The position numbers and the translations under genes were made by a program. Source: Bacillus spizizenii TU-B-10 (GTDB lineage Bacteria > Bacillota > Bacilli > Bacillales > Bacillaceae). From it: a DNA stretch of 64,000 nucleotides. Position 1 is the first letter of the stretch. Every line of letters begins with the position of its first letter. Location: assembly GCF_000227465.1 (NCBI RefSeq), contig NC_016047.1, forward strand, positions 2,088,857-2,152,856, read 5' to 3'. Below the pieces are notes generated by a model. The model was not told the origin of the DNA and ran no database searches. It worked only from the letters and a program-made list of their open reading frames with translations. Shown piece after piece: positions 45,584 through 55,214 of this stretch.

Positions 45584-45877
45584 GTGACTCAAAAAAATGG
45601 AGCAGACAGACCGGATGACTACAAAAGATTTTCTTCAATTGACAAGGACTATGATTTTCAGCAGACTTTAAATGAAAGTGGTAAGACAGAAAATGCAAAC
45701 GCTGAAACTCAAACTCATAATAAAGAAAACATAAATGACACCACAGATGTGGCTGGAAAATATTTCGATCCCTCAGATTATAAAGGAACCACGCAATTGG
45801 AAAAAGGATTGGCTGAAACTCATGAACAAGTCAGCGATGACTATTTTGAAGGGACTATTGATCAAAATTTGGACTAG
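45584..45877 (+). CDS. YozQ-like small acidic protein (DUF4025 type)
   Basis: About 97 residues, hydrophilic and acidic. The C-terminal half (DTTDVAGKYFDPSDYKGTTQ followed by an EKGLAETHEQVSDDYFEGTID segment) is the conserved block that I recall for the YozQ/DUF4025 family. The start is a GTG at 45584, 8 nt after TGGAG; a GTG at 45575 overlaps that site. The function is unknown and a spore-related role is possible. A perfect 16-bp terminator follows. Confidence 0.72.
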   Translation: MTQKNGADRPDDYKRFSSIDKDYDFQQTLNESGKTENANAETQTHNKENINDTTDVAGKYFDPSDYKGTTQLEKGLAETHEQVSDDYFEGTIDQNLD

Positions 45878-45883
45878 TCATTT

Positions 45884-45924
45884 AAAACGGAGCTAACTTT
45901 AAAGAAGTAAGTTAGCTCCGTTTT
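45884..45924 (+). terminator. Terminator after the YozQ-like gene
   Basis: AAAACGGAGCTAACTT and AAGTTAGCTCCGTTTT form a perfect 16-bp stem with a 9-nt loop, ending in a T-run, just after the stop codon. Confidence 0.9.
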
Positions 45925-45981
45925 CACAGTGAAAATACCTGTCAATGCTAACATCATACCAGCTTCTGATATTGAGGAAGC

Positions 45982-46013
45982 TTAAAACCCCACCGAATAA
46001 GATGGGGTTTTAA
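45982..46013 (-). terminator. Terminator of yoaH
   Basis: TTAAAACCCCA and TGGGGTTTTAA form a perfect stem with a 10-nt loop and a T-rich minus-strand tail, 15 nt after the yoaH stop. Confidence 0.85.
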
Positions 46014-46028
46014 CGTCATGTAACCTAA

Positions 46029-47714
46029 TTAATATTTAAAACGATGAATGACCGTTTGAAGTTCTTCCGCCAACTTGGATAGAGATTCTGCAGCATAAGA
46101 GATTTCCTCCATTGAATGAAGCTGTTCCTGTGATGATTTTGCAACCGCTTCTGTATTTGCTGACGTTTCTTTTGTACCAGCGGCTAATGTATGAACTGTA
46201 TGCTGAATTACTTCAACGCCTGATGTAAGCTGCTGTGTTGCCGCTGCCACTTCTTGTATTTGAGAAGTGACCTGTTCCACCAAATTCAGTATTTCATTGA
46301 AATTCCCTGTTGTCTCTTGAGAAAGAACAATACCTGAGCCCACATTTTCTTGAACAACCTTAATGTTATTCACCGTTTCAATTGATTCATTTTGGATGGT
46401 TGTGACCACCGATTGGATGTGATGGGCTGATTTATTCGTTTCATCGGCCAATTTCCGAACTTCTTCTGCCACCACAGCAAATCCTTTTCCTTGTTCTCCG
46501 GCTCTGGCCGCCTCGATCGCTGCATTCAGTGCCAGCAAATTTGTCTGCTCTGAAATATTTGTGATTAGCGAAGAAATATCGCTGATTTCTGCTGTGCTCG
46601 CTACCAATGCCTGCAAGCCACTGCCGGCTGAATCGACAGATTTATCAATGAACTTCATCTGATCTAACATTTTGTTGACGGATTGAGATCCTATTTCAGC
46701 CTTGTCTCTCATCGACGAAGAAAGATCCGCTATGTTACCTGTATTTGAAGCAACAGATGATATACTGTCTAATAATTCAGTAATGGATTCCGCGCTCTTT
46801 TCTGTCATTGAGCTTTGCTTCACATTGCTGTCGGCAGCCATCTGCATTGCTCCGGAAATATGTTCAGAAGTTGATTTCGATTCTTCCGCGCTTGCCGATA
46901 ATTCTTCGGAAGATGCAGCGACTTGTTCAGATGAGCTGCTGATCTGCTTCACAATTTGAGTTAATGAATGGGTAAAAGAATTGAAAGATTGAGCAAGCTG
47001 CCCAAATTCGTCCTTATTTTTCACAATGACTTTTTTGGTTAAATCCGCCTCGCCATGAGCAATTTCCTCCAGCTGCCTATTCATACTTCTTAATGGCACC
47101 ATAATGGACTTTAACAACAATAAGCTTAAAACAATGCCTACCATTATTGATACCACTGTGACAATGATGATGAACCATTGACTCATTTCCCCATTGCTGT
47201 GTATTTCACCTTTTAGATCCTCCACCTCTTGATCCAGGCGATCAGACAGCTTATTGACAGCTGGATCTACAACTTCTTTTCTTAACGTTCTTTCTTCTCC
47301 AAAATGAATGGTTTCTGCTTTTTTAGGATCTGAAGAATAGGCTTTTAATACTTGCTGATTTAAAGCTCTATACTGAATAATACTTGTTTTAATGTCTTCA
47401 ATATTTGATTGATATTTCTCTTCATCAATCAAGTCATTGACTCGATCCAGGCTCATTAAGGCATCGTCTGCTTTTTCCTTCATTCCCTCTTCATATTCTT
47501 TGTCTCCGGTAATCAGAAAGCCTCTTTCATCATTTGATAAACCGGCCAATCGATATTGGATGTATTTCATTTCTTTTTGGAATTCCATTTTGTCTTTAAG
47601 TTCTTCATTCTTTTTCACAGTAGAAGAAATCATAAAAACGGAGGAACCTCCAATTCCAATCATTGAAAGAACTAATATTGATACAATCCCCAGCAATTTT
47701 GTTTTCACTTTCAT
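46029..47714 (-). CDS. yoaH: Methyl-accepting chemotaxis receptor YoaH (McpH)
   Basis: A 561-residue transmembrane chemoreceptor. TM1 is at about 8-30, followed by a helical CHASE3/4HB-type sensor (about 35-180), TM2 at about 180-203, a HAMP domain (about 205-258) and the signalling domain with the conserved hairpin tip [19 protein letters not shown]. Glutamine/glutamate pairs suitable for methylation flank it. A sigma-D promoter upstream fits a motility regulon gene. The ligand is unknown. Confidence 0.94.
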   Translation of the reverse strand: MKVKTKLLGIVSILVLSMIGIGGSSVFMISSTVKKNEELKDKMEFQKEMKYIQYRLAGLSNDERGFLITGDKEYEEGMKEKADDALMSLDRVNDLIDEEKYQSNIEDIKTSIIQYRALNQQVLKAYSSDPKKAETIHFGEERTLRKEVVDPAVNKLSDRLDQEVEDLKGEIHSNGEMSQWFIIIVTVVSIMVGIVLSLLLLKSIMVPLRSMNRQLEEIAHGEADLTKKVIVKNKDEFGQLAQSFNSFTHSLTQIVKQISSSSEQVAASSEELSASAEESKSTSEHISGAMQMAADSNVKQSSMTEKSAESITELLDSISSVASNTGNIADLSSSMRDKAEIGSQSVNKMLDQMKFIDKSVDSAGSGLQALVASTAEISDISSLITNISEQTNLLALNAAIEAARAGEQGKGFAVVAEEVRKLADETNKSAHHIQSVVTTIQNESIETVNNIKVVQENVGSGIVLSQETTGNFNEILNLVEQVTSQIQEVAAATQQLTSGVEVIQHTVHTLAAGTKETSANTEAVAKSSQEQLHSMEEISYAAESLSKLAEELQTVIHRFKY

Positions 47715-47779
47715 GTGTCGTTTTCCCTTTCTGCACTATGTATGATCGAAATAGCTATTCGCTTACTCCCATGTCAATA

Positions 47780-47805
47780 ATATCGACATGTTTTATCAAG
47801 TTTTA
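47780..47805 (-). promoter_or_regulatory. Sigma-D (motility) promoter of yoaH
   Basis: On the minus strand TAAA (47802-47805), a 14-nt spacer and GTCGATAT (47780-47787) closely match the SigD consensus TAAA-N15-GCCGATAT. It lies about 65 nt upstream of the yoaH start. Confidence 0.75.
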
Positions 47806-48026
47806 TAGTGATGTCTTATCCAGTACATAAGCAAATTGTTTACATCTCTGGACAATGCAGAAAAACACGAAAGACATTTACTGCCTTGTCTACATAGTAT
47901 TTCAATTTGCTCTTTTCTATTCAGGCATACTAAAAAAGGCTTTTCCTATCTCAAATTAGCTGAACAGGCTGTTCTTTCGAAAATATAATACAATACGCAG
48001 CATGATGTGAAGGAGCGAAACGCCAA

Positions 48027-49478
48027 ATGGGGATCATCAATGGAAAAGAATTCATTGACCGATTAAATAAACTAGAAAACGAAATATGGTATGATGGCGA
48101 AAAATTAGAGGGTAACATTTCTGATCATCCTGCATTTAAAGGAATACTCAAAACGAAAAGCTCGCTTTATGATTTGCAAACGAAGGATGAGTTAATCAAT
48201 GAAATGACTTATCACCTTCCTGGAGATCTTGATCGAATCGGTCTCTCATATCTTCAGCCTAAAACCAAAAGTGATTTGAGAAAAAGAAGGAACATGATAG
48301 AACATTGGGCTAGACATACTCACGGAATGATGGGGAGAAGTCCGGATTATATGAATACGGTCATGATGAGCTTTGCATCCTCAGCAGAGCTTTTAAGAGA
48401 TAAAGAAAATTGCTTTCCGGAACATATACTAGACATGTATCAGAAAGCTGCTAAACACGATCTTTCCTTTACCCATACATTCATTACCCCCCAAGTGAAC
48501 CGGTCACAGTCCTATTTGGGGCTAAGTGAAAAACCGATATCTGCTAAAGTGATCGATAGAACTGAAAAAGGATTAATTATACAAGGTGCACGTTTGCTTG
48601 CGACTCAAGGCGGGTTAACTGATGAAATCTTGGTTTTTTCGGCACCGAAATTTTATTTTGAAAAGGATGAAGCTTTTGCATTTTCGATTCCATCTAATAC
48701 AAAAGGTGTCAAATTCATCACAAGAGAATCATTTGTATTAAGCGATTCTGCCTTTAATCATCCCTTAAGCTCAAAGTATGAAGAAATGGATTCAATCGTA
48801 GTTTTCGATCACGTGTTAGTGCCATGGGATCGTGTGTTTTTTTACGATAATGTTGAAGCAGCTAAAGACTTTATGACGAAAAGCTCCTTTCATGCCTTTA
48901 CCTTTCACCAGGTCGTCATTAGGCAAATGATCAAAATTGAATTTCTATTAGGAGTTGCACAGCTTCTGGTCGACACTATTAATGTTTCTGAATACCAGCA
49001 CATACAAGAAAAGCTCTCTGAAATCATTGTTGGATTGGAAACAATTAAAGCACTTATTGACAAATCAGAAAATGATGCTCAGTTAGATGAATACGGCTAT
49101 ATGCGTCCCAGTTTGATTCCTCTTCAAGTCATCAGTACGATCATTCCTGCTCTATATCCTCGATTTACTGAAATCATACAATTAATTGGCGCTAGCGGAA
49201 TGGTGACGCTGCCGACAGAAAATGCGTTTGACTCAGAGATACGGGAAGATCTTGACCAATACCTACAAGCAACTAATACAAACGCTGAAGAGCGTGTGAA
49301 AATGTTCCGCTTGGCGTGGGATTTAACCATGAGTTCATTCGGAACAAGGCAAACACACTACGAAAGATACTTTTTCGGAGATCCTATTCGGATTTCAAGC
49401 AGACTGTACACCAGTTATCCAAAGCAGCAGCAAGTAAACATGATTAAAGCGTTTTTATATGCAGATGTTGATGATTGA
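48027..49478 (+). CDS. yoaI: 4-hydroxyphenylacetate 3-hydroxylase-like flavin monooxygenase YoaI
   Basis: A 483-residue member of the HpaB family (FADH2-dependent aromatic hydroxylase, large component). The conserved FTHTFITPQVNRS segment and the later FDHVLVPWDRVF segment typical of HpaB/PvcC enzymes are present, and the length matches the family. The start has GAAGGAG. No HpaC flavin reductase gene is near, so reduced flavin must come from elsewhere. The physiological substrate is unproved. Confidence 0.9.
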   Translation: MGIINGKEFIDRLNKLENEIWYDGEKLEGNISDHPAFKGILKTKSSLYDLQTKDELINEMTYHLPGDLDRIGLSYLQPKTKSDLRKRRNMIEHWARHTHGMMGRSPDYMNTVMMSFASSAELLRDKENCFPEHILDMYQKAAKHDLSFTHTFITPQVNRSQSYLGLSEKPISAKVIDRTEKGLIIQGARLLATQGGLTDEILVFSAPKFYFEKDEAFAFSIPSNTKGVKFITRESFVLSDSAFNHPLSSKYEEMDSIVVFDHVLVPWDRVFFYDNVEAAKDFMTKSSFHAFTFHQVVIRQMIKIEFLLGVAQLLVDTINVSEYQHIQEKLSEIIVGLETIKALIDKSENDAQLDEYGYMRPSLIPLQVISTIIPALYPRFTEIIQLIGASGMVTLPTENAFDSEIREDLDQYLQATNTNAEERVKMFRLAWDLTMSSFGTRQTHYERYFFGDPIRISSRLYTSYPKQQQVNMIKAFLYADVDD

Positions 49479-49504
49479 TATCTAATCTCTTCATGTAACG
49501 AAAT

Positions 49505-49540
49505 GAAAAAAACAGCGGGAAAGGTCCGCTGTTTCGTATT
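49505..49540. terminator. Bidirectional terminator between yoaI and yoaJ
   Basis: AAACAGCGG pairs with CCGCTGTTT around a 7-nt loop. A/T-rich tails lie on both sides between the convergent genes. Confidence 0.85.
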
Positions 49541-49542
49541 TT

Positions 49543-50241
49543 TTATTCAGGAAACTGTACATGGCCCGGCACTGTATATGCATTAGACGTTCCGCTTTCA
49601 GGCAGCTTCGGAATGGTATCTTTCACAATTTTTCCGCGGATGTCAGTCATTCTGACTTTGAGAGAGCCTGTCCCTACATTAGTGCTGACAAAATGGTTAT
49701 AGTCCATTTTCTCCATGTTAATCCACTTACCATCCTTTTCATATTCCATTTTCATCACAGGATACTTGTGATTTCTGACTTGAATTGCAGCCCACCATCT
49801 GCTGCTGCCTTCTTTGATCCGGTACGTGAAGTTGCCGCTGATTGGGGCTTTGACAACACGCCATTTAATATTGATTTTTCCGTCTTTCATATCGCCGATT
49901 TTTCGGAAGGCATTAGGTGACAGATCAAGAGCTCCCCGAGCGCCTTCAGGATACAGATCGGTAACGTAGACAATTGTTTTTCCTTTTGGCCCTTCAACTT
50001 CCAAATAAGAGCCTGCAAGTGCCGCTTTCACTCCCCCGTAATTGAGATCTGCAGGATTTATTGCTGTAATCTCCATATCGGAAGGAATGGGATCCAGTAG
50101 GAAAGCTCCTCCTGAATAACCTGACCCTGTATACGTTGCATAGCCTTCATGCAGGTCGTCATATGCTGCCGAAGCTTGCGGGGAAAAACAAAGGATCATC
50201 AACAAAACCATACCAACAATTGCACTGATATTCTTTTTCAT
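49543..50241 (-). CDS. yoaJ: Bacterial expansin YoaJ (EXLX1)
   Basis: A 232-residue secreted protein; the signal peptide is about residues 1-25 (ending ASA-AYDD). Domain 1 is a double-psi beta-barrel (about 26-130) with the conserved TYTGSGYSGGAFLLD start and the catalytic-like Asp in VTDLYPE. Domain 2 is a CBM63 fold with the aromatic line Trp-Trp (SSRWWAAIQ) and a further Tyr. Expansins loosen plant cell walls without hydrolysis and promote root colonisation. The ATG at 50241 has AGGAGGAG upstream. Its promoter overlaps a Fur box. Confidence 0.95.
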   Translation of the reverse strand: MKKNISAIVGMVLLMILCFSPQASAAYDDLHEGYATYTGSGYSGGAFLLDPIPSDMEITAINPADLNYGGVKAALAGSYLEVEGPKGKTIVYVTDLYPEGARGALDLSPNAFRKIGDMKDGKINIKWRVVKAPISGNFTYRIKEGSSRWWAAIQVRNHKYPVMKMEYEKDGKWINMEKMDYNHFVSTNVGTGSLKVRMTDIRGKIVKDTIPKLPESGTSNAYTVPGHVQFPE

Positions 50242-50262
50242 AAATCTCCTCCTCAATCCAGA

Positions 50263-50312
50263 CTTCAAATGAGAATCATTATCATTATAAGACTCAATCC
50301 ATCTGGTTTGAA
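50263..50312. promoter_or_regulatory. Divergent promoters overlapped by a Fur box (yoaJ / small ORF)
   Basis: The 15-mer TGAGAATCATTATCA (50270-50284) matches the 7-1-7 Fur consensus TGATAATNATTATCA at 14 of 15 positions. To the left on the minus strand, TTCAAA (50307-50312), 17 nt, TATAAT (50284-50289) faces yoaJ. On the plus strand, TTCAAA (50264-50269), 16 nt, TATAAG (50286-50291) faces the small ORF at 50383. The box lies at the yoaJ start point and inside the plus-strand spacer, so Fur could repress both. Confidence 0.65.
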
Positions 50313-50382
50313 AGAGGAAATAGATTCATAGATGATTTTAAGACAGATTCACTATCATTCATATATCAAAGGAAGGGTTTTT

Positions 50383-50589
50383 ATGAAAAAGTCAATACGA
50401 ATGAATGAGTATACCCATCAGCCAAATTCCTTATTTTTATTTGCTGAGCTGTATTCTCATAGCCATAAACGAAATGAAACGAGCTGTTGGCCTGATATCA
50501 GCTATTATTTTTCCCCGCTCAGTTTCAACTTAGCTGTCATCATGATGCCAAATATCAGCACAATCGGAACCCAAATGATGATGTCATAA
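50383..50589 (+). CDS. Putative small basic protein behind the Fur box, 68 aa
   Basis: ATG 50383 is preceded by AAAGGAAGG, and the ORF runs 68 codons. The first 45 residues (MKKSIRMNEYTHQPNSLFLF ...) are basic and histidine-rich. The last 28 are antisense to the 3' end of yoaK and may not be under selection. It resembles no family I know. The transcript could instead be an iron-responsive small RNA running against yoaK mRNA. Confidence 0.35.
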   Translation: MKKSIRMNEYTHQPNSLFLFAELYSHSHKRNETSCWPDISYYFSPLSFNLAVIMMPNISTIGTQMMMS

Positions 50590-51284
50590 AAATCAGGCTC
50601 AGCTAAAGCTACAATAATAGCCCCCACACAATATAAGATAATAGCCAGCGCTCTTAACACAGCATCTCTTAAGAATGTCTTCTTCTGCTTCTTAAAAAAC
50701 AAACGGCCGGATAAATCCTCTAAAAAAGAAGCCAATGTTCCGGTCAACACAGTTGAAGAAATACCTGCGATCCCCAGCTTTTTCGCTGCTATTGTTTGAA
50801 TCCCCATGGAAATGCTCAAGAGTGTAATAAGAATATATACAGGAACAAAAGCCGAATAAAAAGAAAGACAAGCAAAGACAAACAAAATGAATGCTTCAAG
50901 TGCCAACGCTTTTGTCACAGCAGAAGGCCAAAGGGTATTCTCTGCCTTTCCGACCATCAGTGTTGAAATAATCACGCCGCATATAAATCCGATTAGCGCA
51001 GTCAAAGAATTAAAAACTGTAACCTGAAGGGATTTGCCGATCGCTAACCCAAATAATACAATATTTCCAGTCATATTCGCTGTGAACACATGTCCCAGGC
51101 TTAAATACCCGATTACATCCACGATTCCAGCTGTTAAACATAAAAGTGAAAGCAAGGTGTTTCGATAAGCTGCTGCAGTCAACGGTGCATCAATCCTTTC
51201 TTCTGTTTCAATTGTTAGTGTGTCTTTTAGCGCAATCTGTATTTTAAATAACCCGGCATTAATTAGGAAGATAGAACCTATCAT
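50505..51284 (-). CDS. yoaK: DUF1275-family membrane protein YoaK
   Basis: A protein with six or seven transmembrane helices and the family motif [21 protein letters not shown]. The 51284 ATG has its AAAAAGGA directly abutting it. A TTG at 51182 (LTAAAYRN, 225 aa) has AAAGGA at 10 nt and fits the usual family length, so it may be the true start. The function is unknown; relatives have been annotated as YoaK/UPF0700. The 3' end overlaps the small plus-strand ORF. Confidence 0.85.
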   Translation of the reverse strand: MIGSIFLINAGLFKIQIALKDTLTIETEERIDAPLTAAAYRNTLLSLLCLTAGIVDVIGYLSLGHVFTANMTGNIVLFGLAIGKSLQVTVFNSLTALIGFICGVIISTLMVGKAENTLWPSAVTKALALEAFILFVFACLSFYSAFVPVYILITLLSISMGIQTIAAKKLGIAGISSTVLTGTLASFLEDLSGRLFFKKQKKTFLRDAVLRALAIILYCVGAIIVALAEPDFYDIIIWVPIVLIFGIMMTAKLKLSGEK

Positions 51285-51298
51285 TCCTTTTTATTTAC

Positions 51299-51331
51299 TG
51301 TAATAATAATCCTTGCGAGGAAATTATTACA
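51299..51331. repeat. Inverted repeat upstream of pelB
   Basis: TGTAATAAT (51299-51307) and ATTATTACA (51323-51331) form a perfect 9-bp inverted repeat spaced by 15 nt. It sits about 25 nt before the pelB start, in the intergenic gap shared with yoaK, and could be an operator or the leader hairpin of pelB. Confidence 0.4.
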
Positions 51332-51352
51332 TTCGAAAGGAAGCATATTGTG

Positions 51353-52390
51353 ATGAAACGATTTTGTTTATGGTTTGCCATGTTCAGCTTGTTATTGGTT
51401 CTCTTGCCTGGAAAAGCGTTTGGAGCCGTCGATTTTCCAAATACCTCAACGAATGGCCTTTTAGGATTTGCCGGAAATGCTAAAAATGAAAAAGGCATTT
51501 CTAAAGCGAGTACAACGGGTGGAAAAAACGGTCAGATTGTTTACATTCAAAGCGTAAATGATTTAAAAACCCATCTAGGAGGATCCACTCCGAAAATTTT
51601 AGTGCTTCAAAATGATCTTTCCGCATCTTCGAAAACAACAGTTACCATTGGCTCTAATAAAACACTCGTAGGCTCTTACGCGAAAAAAACGCTAAAAAAT
51701 ATTTACTTAACAACTTCATCTGCCTCTGGAAACGTCATTTTTCAAAATCTAACATTTGAACACAGTCCACAGATAAATGGAAATAATGATATCCAGCTTT
51801 ATTTAGATTCCGGCATCAACTATTGGATTGACCACGTCACATTCTCAGGCCACAGCTATAGTGCAAGCGGTAGTGATTTGGACAAACTCTTGTATATCGG
51901 AAAATCAGCAGATTATATCACCATCAGCAACTCAAAATTCGCGAATCATAAATACGGTTTGATTTTAGGATACCCAGATGATTCACAGCATCAATATGAC
52001 GGCTATCCTCACATGACAATCGCCAACAATTATTTTGAGAACTTGTATGTAAGAGGACCGGGTCTCATGAGATACGGATATTTTCATGTTAAAAACAATT
52101 ACAGCAACAACTTTAATCAGGCGATTACGATTGCCACAAAAGCAAAAATATATTCCGAATATAATTACTTTGGGAAAGGCAGTGAAAAAGGCGGAATCCT
52201 CGATGACAAGGGCACTGGTTATTTTAAGGATACAGGCAGCTACCCTTCTCTCAACAAGCAAACCTCTCCGCTGACTTCCTGGAATCCCGGATCTAATTAC
52301 AGCTACCGTGTCCAAACGCCGGAGTATACAAAAGAATTTGTCACGAAATATGCCGGATCACAAAGTTCAACTCTGGTATTTGGCTACTGA
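51353..52390 (+). CDS. pelB: Secreted pectate/pectin lyase PelB
   Basis: A 345-residue polysaccharide lyase family 1 enzyme that cleaves pectin in plant walls by beta-elimination. The signal peptide is about residues 1-24 (ending AFG-AVDF). The right-handed beta-helix core carries the family blocks [11 protein letters not shown] and [18 protein letters not shown] (with the catalytic Arg region). The ATG 51353 follows GAAAGGAAG. It is monocistronic with a terminator. Confidence 0.94.
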   Translation: MKRFCLWFAMFSLLLVLLPGKAFGAVDFPNTSTNGLLGFAGNAKNEKGISKASTTGGKNGQIVYIQSVNDLKTHLGGSTPKILVLQNDLSASSKTTVTIGSNKTLVGSYAKKTLKNIYLTTSSASGNVIFQNLTFEHSPQINGNNDIQLYLDSGINYWIDHVTFSGHSYSASGSDLDKLLYIGKSADYITISNSKFANHKYGLILGYPDDSQHQYDGYPHMTIANNYFENLYVRGPGLMRYGYFHVKNNYSNNFNQAITIATKAKIYSEYNYFGKGSEKGGILDDKGTGYFKDTGSYPSLNKQTSPLTSWNPGSNYSYRVQTPEYTKEFVTKYAGSQSSTLVFGY

Positions 52391-52393
52391 CAC

Positions 52394-52432
52394 AAAAGAG
52401 GCCTGCGTAAAAAAACGCCGAGCCTCTTTTTG
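52394..52432 (+). terminator. Terminator of pelB
   Basis: AAAAGAGGC pairs with GCCTCTTTT, then TTGT, with a loop of about 19 nt, 3 nt after the stop codon. Confidence 0.8.
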
Positions 52433-52636
52433 TACTTATAGGCTATTTTTAAGCGATCTTGTTACACTCCTTCAAGTCAAGGGCCGGTCAAACCAATCTT
52501 ACCAAAAAGCGTATTTTCTTTTTCACAATAACTTCTCAACCGGCTTTCTTATTATATCAGGTTATCGCAAGTAAATAGAATCCATATGACAAAGTTTCAA
52601 AATAGATTCTTCTTTTTGAATGACATTTGTTTTTTA

Positions 52637-53410
52637 TCATCTATAAATTAGACCGCCATCAGTTAATATCGCCTGGCCTGTAATGTAATCTGAATCATCT
52701 GAAGCTAAGAATGATACCAGATTAGCAACATCCTCAGGTGTTTGATATCTTTTAAGGGCTATTTCCGAAGAAAATTTTTCAAAAGCTTCCCCCAGCTGCA
52801 AATCATCACTGTGTTTCACCATTTCTTCATCAATTCTGTCCCACATTTTCGTTTTTGCGACTCCGGGACAATATGCATTCACTGTTATTTTATACTTCGC
52901 CAGTTCTTTAGCAGCTGAATGTGTAAAAGACTTTACCGCGTGCTTCGTCGCTGAATAAGTGCCCAGCATGTCAAATGATTCGTGGCCCGCTATGCTGCAT
53001 GCGTTAATGATTTTTCCCTTTGTTTTTTGTTTCATAAACTGATCAGCGGCTGCTTGAGTGCCAAAGACAACTCCATTCACGTTAACCTGAAATAATCTAT
53101 TCAGCTGTTCTTCTGTGATCTCCAAAAATGGTGAAACAGCTTCAATACCCGCATTGTTTACAAAAACATCTAAACGGCCAAACTGATCTACTGCTTCTTT
53201 AACCAAATTGTATTGGTCATCACGTTTCGATACATCACCTTTCACTCCAATCACATGAAACTGTTTCTCCTTGAAATCTGAAACAGTTTCATGTAGCAGT
53301 GCATCATTGATATCATGCAACACTACACGAAAACCATCTTGACATAGTCTCTCTGCGATGCCTCTTCCTAATCCTCCTGCAGAACCCGTAACTATCGCTG
53401 TCTTGGACAT
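52637..53410 (-). CDS. Short-chain dehydrogenase, acetoin/diacetyl reductase-like
   Basis: A 257-residue classical SDR: cofactor motif [15 protein letters not shown], the catalytic Ser in CSIAGH, YSATK, and the PG motif [15 protein letters not shown]. The last region and the overall layout resemble meso-2,3-butanediol dehydrogenases/acetoin reductases (BudC/ButA) more than FabG. The start MSKTAIV at 53410 has GGGGAA upstream. I do not recall a gene here in strain 168, so it may belong to a strain-variable segment with the two secreted proteins to its right. Confidence 0.82.
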   Translation of the reverse strand: MSKTAIVTGSAGGLGRGIAERLCQDGFRVVLHDINDALLHETVSDFKEKQFHVIGVKGDVSKRDDQYNLVKEAVDQFGRLDVFVNNAGIEAVSPFLEITEEQLNRLFQVNVNGVVFGTQAAADQFMKQKTKGKIINACSIAGHESFDMLGTYSATKHAVKSFTHSAAKELAKYKITVNAYCPGVAKTKMWDRIDEEMVKHSDDLQLGEAFEKFSSEIALKRYQTPEDVANLVSFLASDDSDYITGQAILTDGGLIYR

Positions 53411-53607
53411 AAACATTCCCCTTTCGCAATGAGTTATCGTGACTATATATTTATTTTAACAAATCATTTTTTCTCTACTTCATTTAAACTGCAGAGACAA
53501 AAGAAAGCTTGGCTCTAATGCTTCCCGCCCTAGATGCCCATATCAGAGCTTTCTGCGCATAAAAAAACAATTGAATCAATGCCCTTTTCATTCTTATCTT
53601 TAGACAG

Positions 53608-53639
53608 TAAAAAAAGGCCACGCGTTTTAGATCGGCCTT
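53608..53639 (-). terminator. Terminator of the 143-aa secreted protein gene
   Basis: On the minus strand AAGGCCGAT pairs with the GTGGCC segment around an A/T-rich loop and is followed by seven T. It lies 17 nt after the stop codon. Confidence 0.75.
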
Positions 53640-53655
53640 CACATTCAAACTTTTA

Positions 53656-54087
53656 TCAATATTCGTATACATTATCAAACTGATAACCGTATAAACCTTT
53701 AACTTTCACTTCTCCACAGTCTTGATCTTTCGTTAGCTCTAAATAATGATTTTTGAACGGCATTGCTTCGGCTTGATCAGTTGCACTTAAATCAAAATGG
53801 TTGCCTGTGAAATTTTTCTCACTTAGCGTGATTTCATATCCTGATAAAGACAGGCGGAACATTCTAGCATGAATTGTGCATCCTTCTGCATCATAAATTG
53901 TGAATCGGTATCCGAACTGAGACGGAAACCTATTTGGATTTGACTCATCGTACATCATGAACGATTTTTGATTTTCTGTCATCGTAAAACTAACTTTTTC
54001 CTCATTTTTCACAATAGCTGCTGAAGCATTCCCTGCATGGATTGTCATCAAAAACAAAGCTAAGATTAACATTAAAAGCTTTTTCAT
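53656..54087 (-). CDS. Secreted protein of unknown function, 143 aa
   Basis: A clear signal peptide (about residues 1-23, ending GNASA) precedes a mature part of about 120 residues with two cysteines (EGCTIH and DQDCGEV) that may form a disulfide. The pattern is beta-rich. The ribosome site GGAGG precedes it, and a terminator follows. I do not recognise the family. It sits beside a gene for a Nep1-like protein that is also secreted, so a shared role outside the cell is possible. Confidence 0.7.
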   Translation of the reverse strand: MKKLLMLILALFLMTIHAGNASAAIVKNEEKVSFTMTENQKSFMMYDESNPNRFPSQFGYRFTIYDAEGCTIHARMFRLSLSGYEITLSEKNFTGNHFDLSATDQAEAMPFKNHYLELTKDQDCGEVKVKGLYGYQFDNVYEY

Positions 54088-54241
54088 TTCGTTTCCTCCA
54101 ACCTTTTTATTTCAATCTATTGGAATTGGAAACTTTGATCAATATAAACTTTACTAAATAAGTCTTTAGGGTCAGTTCCTTCAGCTTGTCATGAAAATGC
54201 TGAATGAATCTAATGACTAATCCAGCATCATACTTTATGAA

Positions 54242-54958
54242 TTATCTAAACCATGCCTTTTCTAAATGATTTGTGAAATTAGGATCCTTAAAAGGGACAT
54301 TCGCTTTACCGAAATCCGTTATATTTAAAGCATTTCTCGCTACCGGTGTTAAGTCTTCCCACCCGATTAATGGCTGAGTGCCCCCTGCATGATCACTAAT
54401 ATGCAGTTCATGATTTAAAGGCCATGTGCTGTCATAGGCAATTAATGGATGTGTATCCTTCATATTGCTTTCATTTGGTTGAACATTCGTAAATTTTCCG
54501 TGTCCGGAGTATGCAATTGATAAAACTTTCGGATTTTGATTAGCCGGATTGTCGATCCAAACTACGATTCCTTCCCAGTCATGTCTATGACCCAAACCTG
54601 GGGAAGCCTCATCCTTTGGAAAATACCAAGCATACATAATTGCCCACACATCATTGTACCAGGTAGAACGTGAATAAACTTGTCCAGTATGTTTGCTGCA
54701 ACCCCCTTCAGGCGCTCCAGTTGGCTGTAACCCGCCACTCGTATTGCCTTGTGCATCTACTGCCGGAAAGGGCACACAGCCGCTATAAACCTTCAAATAC
54801 GGCTGGAACCGTTTTGCGGCTTTTTGAGTAACAGAGGTTGGAGCCACTTCATTGAACCCTACTACTTTGTCATGATCGATGACAGCAGCATCAACTGTTG
54901 GAACTAAGCTGATAAAAGCGAAAAATGTCATCAAAACAGCAAACACTATCTTCTTCAT
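54242..54958 (-). CDS. Secreted necrosis- and ethylene-inducing-like protein (NLP, NPP1 family)
   Basis: A 238-residue protein with a signal peptide (about 1-24, TVDA-AVID). The NLP hallmark GHRHDWE is intact at residues 123-129, and the two cysteines of type 1 NLPs (Cys61 and Cys87) are present, as is the conserved AIMYAWYFPKD strand. NLPs bind plant sphingolipids and cause necrosis or trigger immunity. They are rare in Bacillus compared with oomycetes and Pectobacterium. The ribosome site AGGAGGAA is good. pelB, 2 kb away, acts on the same host material. Confidence 0.9.
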   Translation of the reverse strand: MKKIVFAVLMTFFAFISLVPTVDAAVIDHDKVVGFNEVAPTSVTQKAAKRFQPYLKVYSGCVPFPAVDAQGNTSGGLQPTGAPEGGCSKHTGQVYSRSTWYNDVWAIMYAWYFPKDEASPGLGHRHDWEGIVVWIDNPANQNPKVLSIAYSGHGKFTNVQPNESNMKDTHPLIAYDSTWPLNHELHISDHAGGTQPLIGWEDLTPVARNALNITDFGKANVPFKDPNFTNHLEKAWFR

Positions 54959-55214
54959 TTCATTTTCCTCCTTATCGCATTCGTTATGTAAAGCCTAAGC
55001 TGCAAAGTCATTATACAAATAATGGAACCCCCATTCAATCAAGTTTACAGAATCTTAAAACCAATAAACATAATCTCTACAATTGTTCTGCCACTCTATT
55101 GAATGAATACATTGCTTCTTTACATTCAACTGTTAGCCAGCAACCGTTTCGCCTTTTTGATTTTCATGTTTCCAGCCTGTACAATATTCTAAAACCCGAA
55201 AAAGGATGATGGAC

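Noticed and set aside
47958-47972. GAACA-N3-TGTTC repeat upstream of yoaI as a LexA box
   Set aside because: Spacing and flanking bases do not fit the Bacillus site CGAAC-N4-GTTCG.
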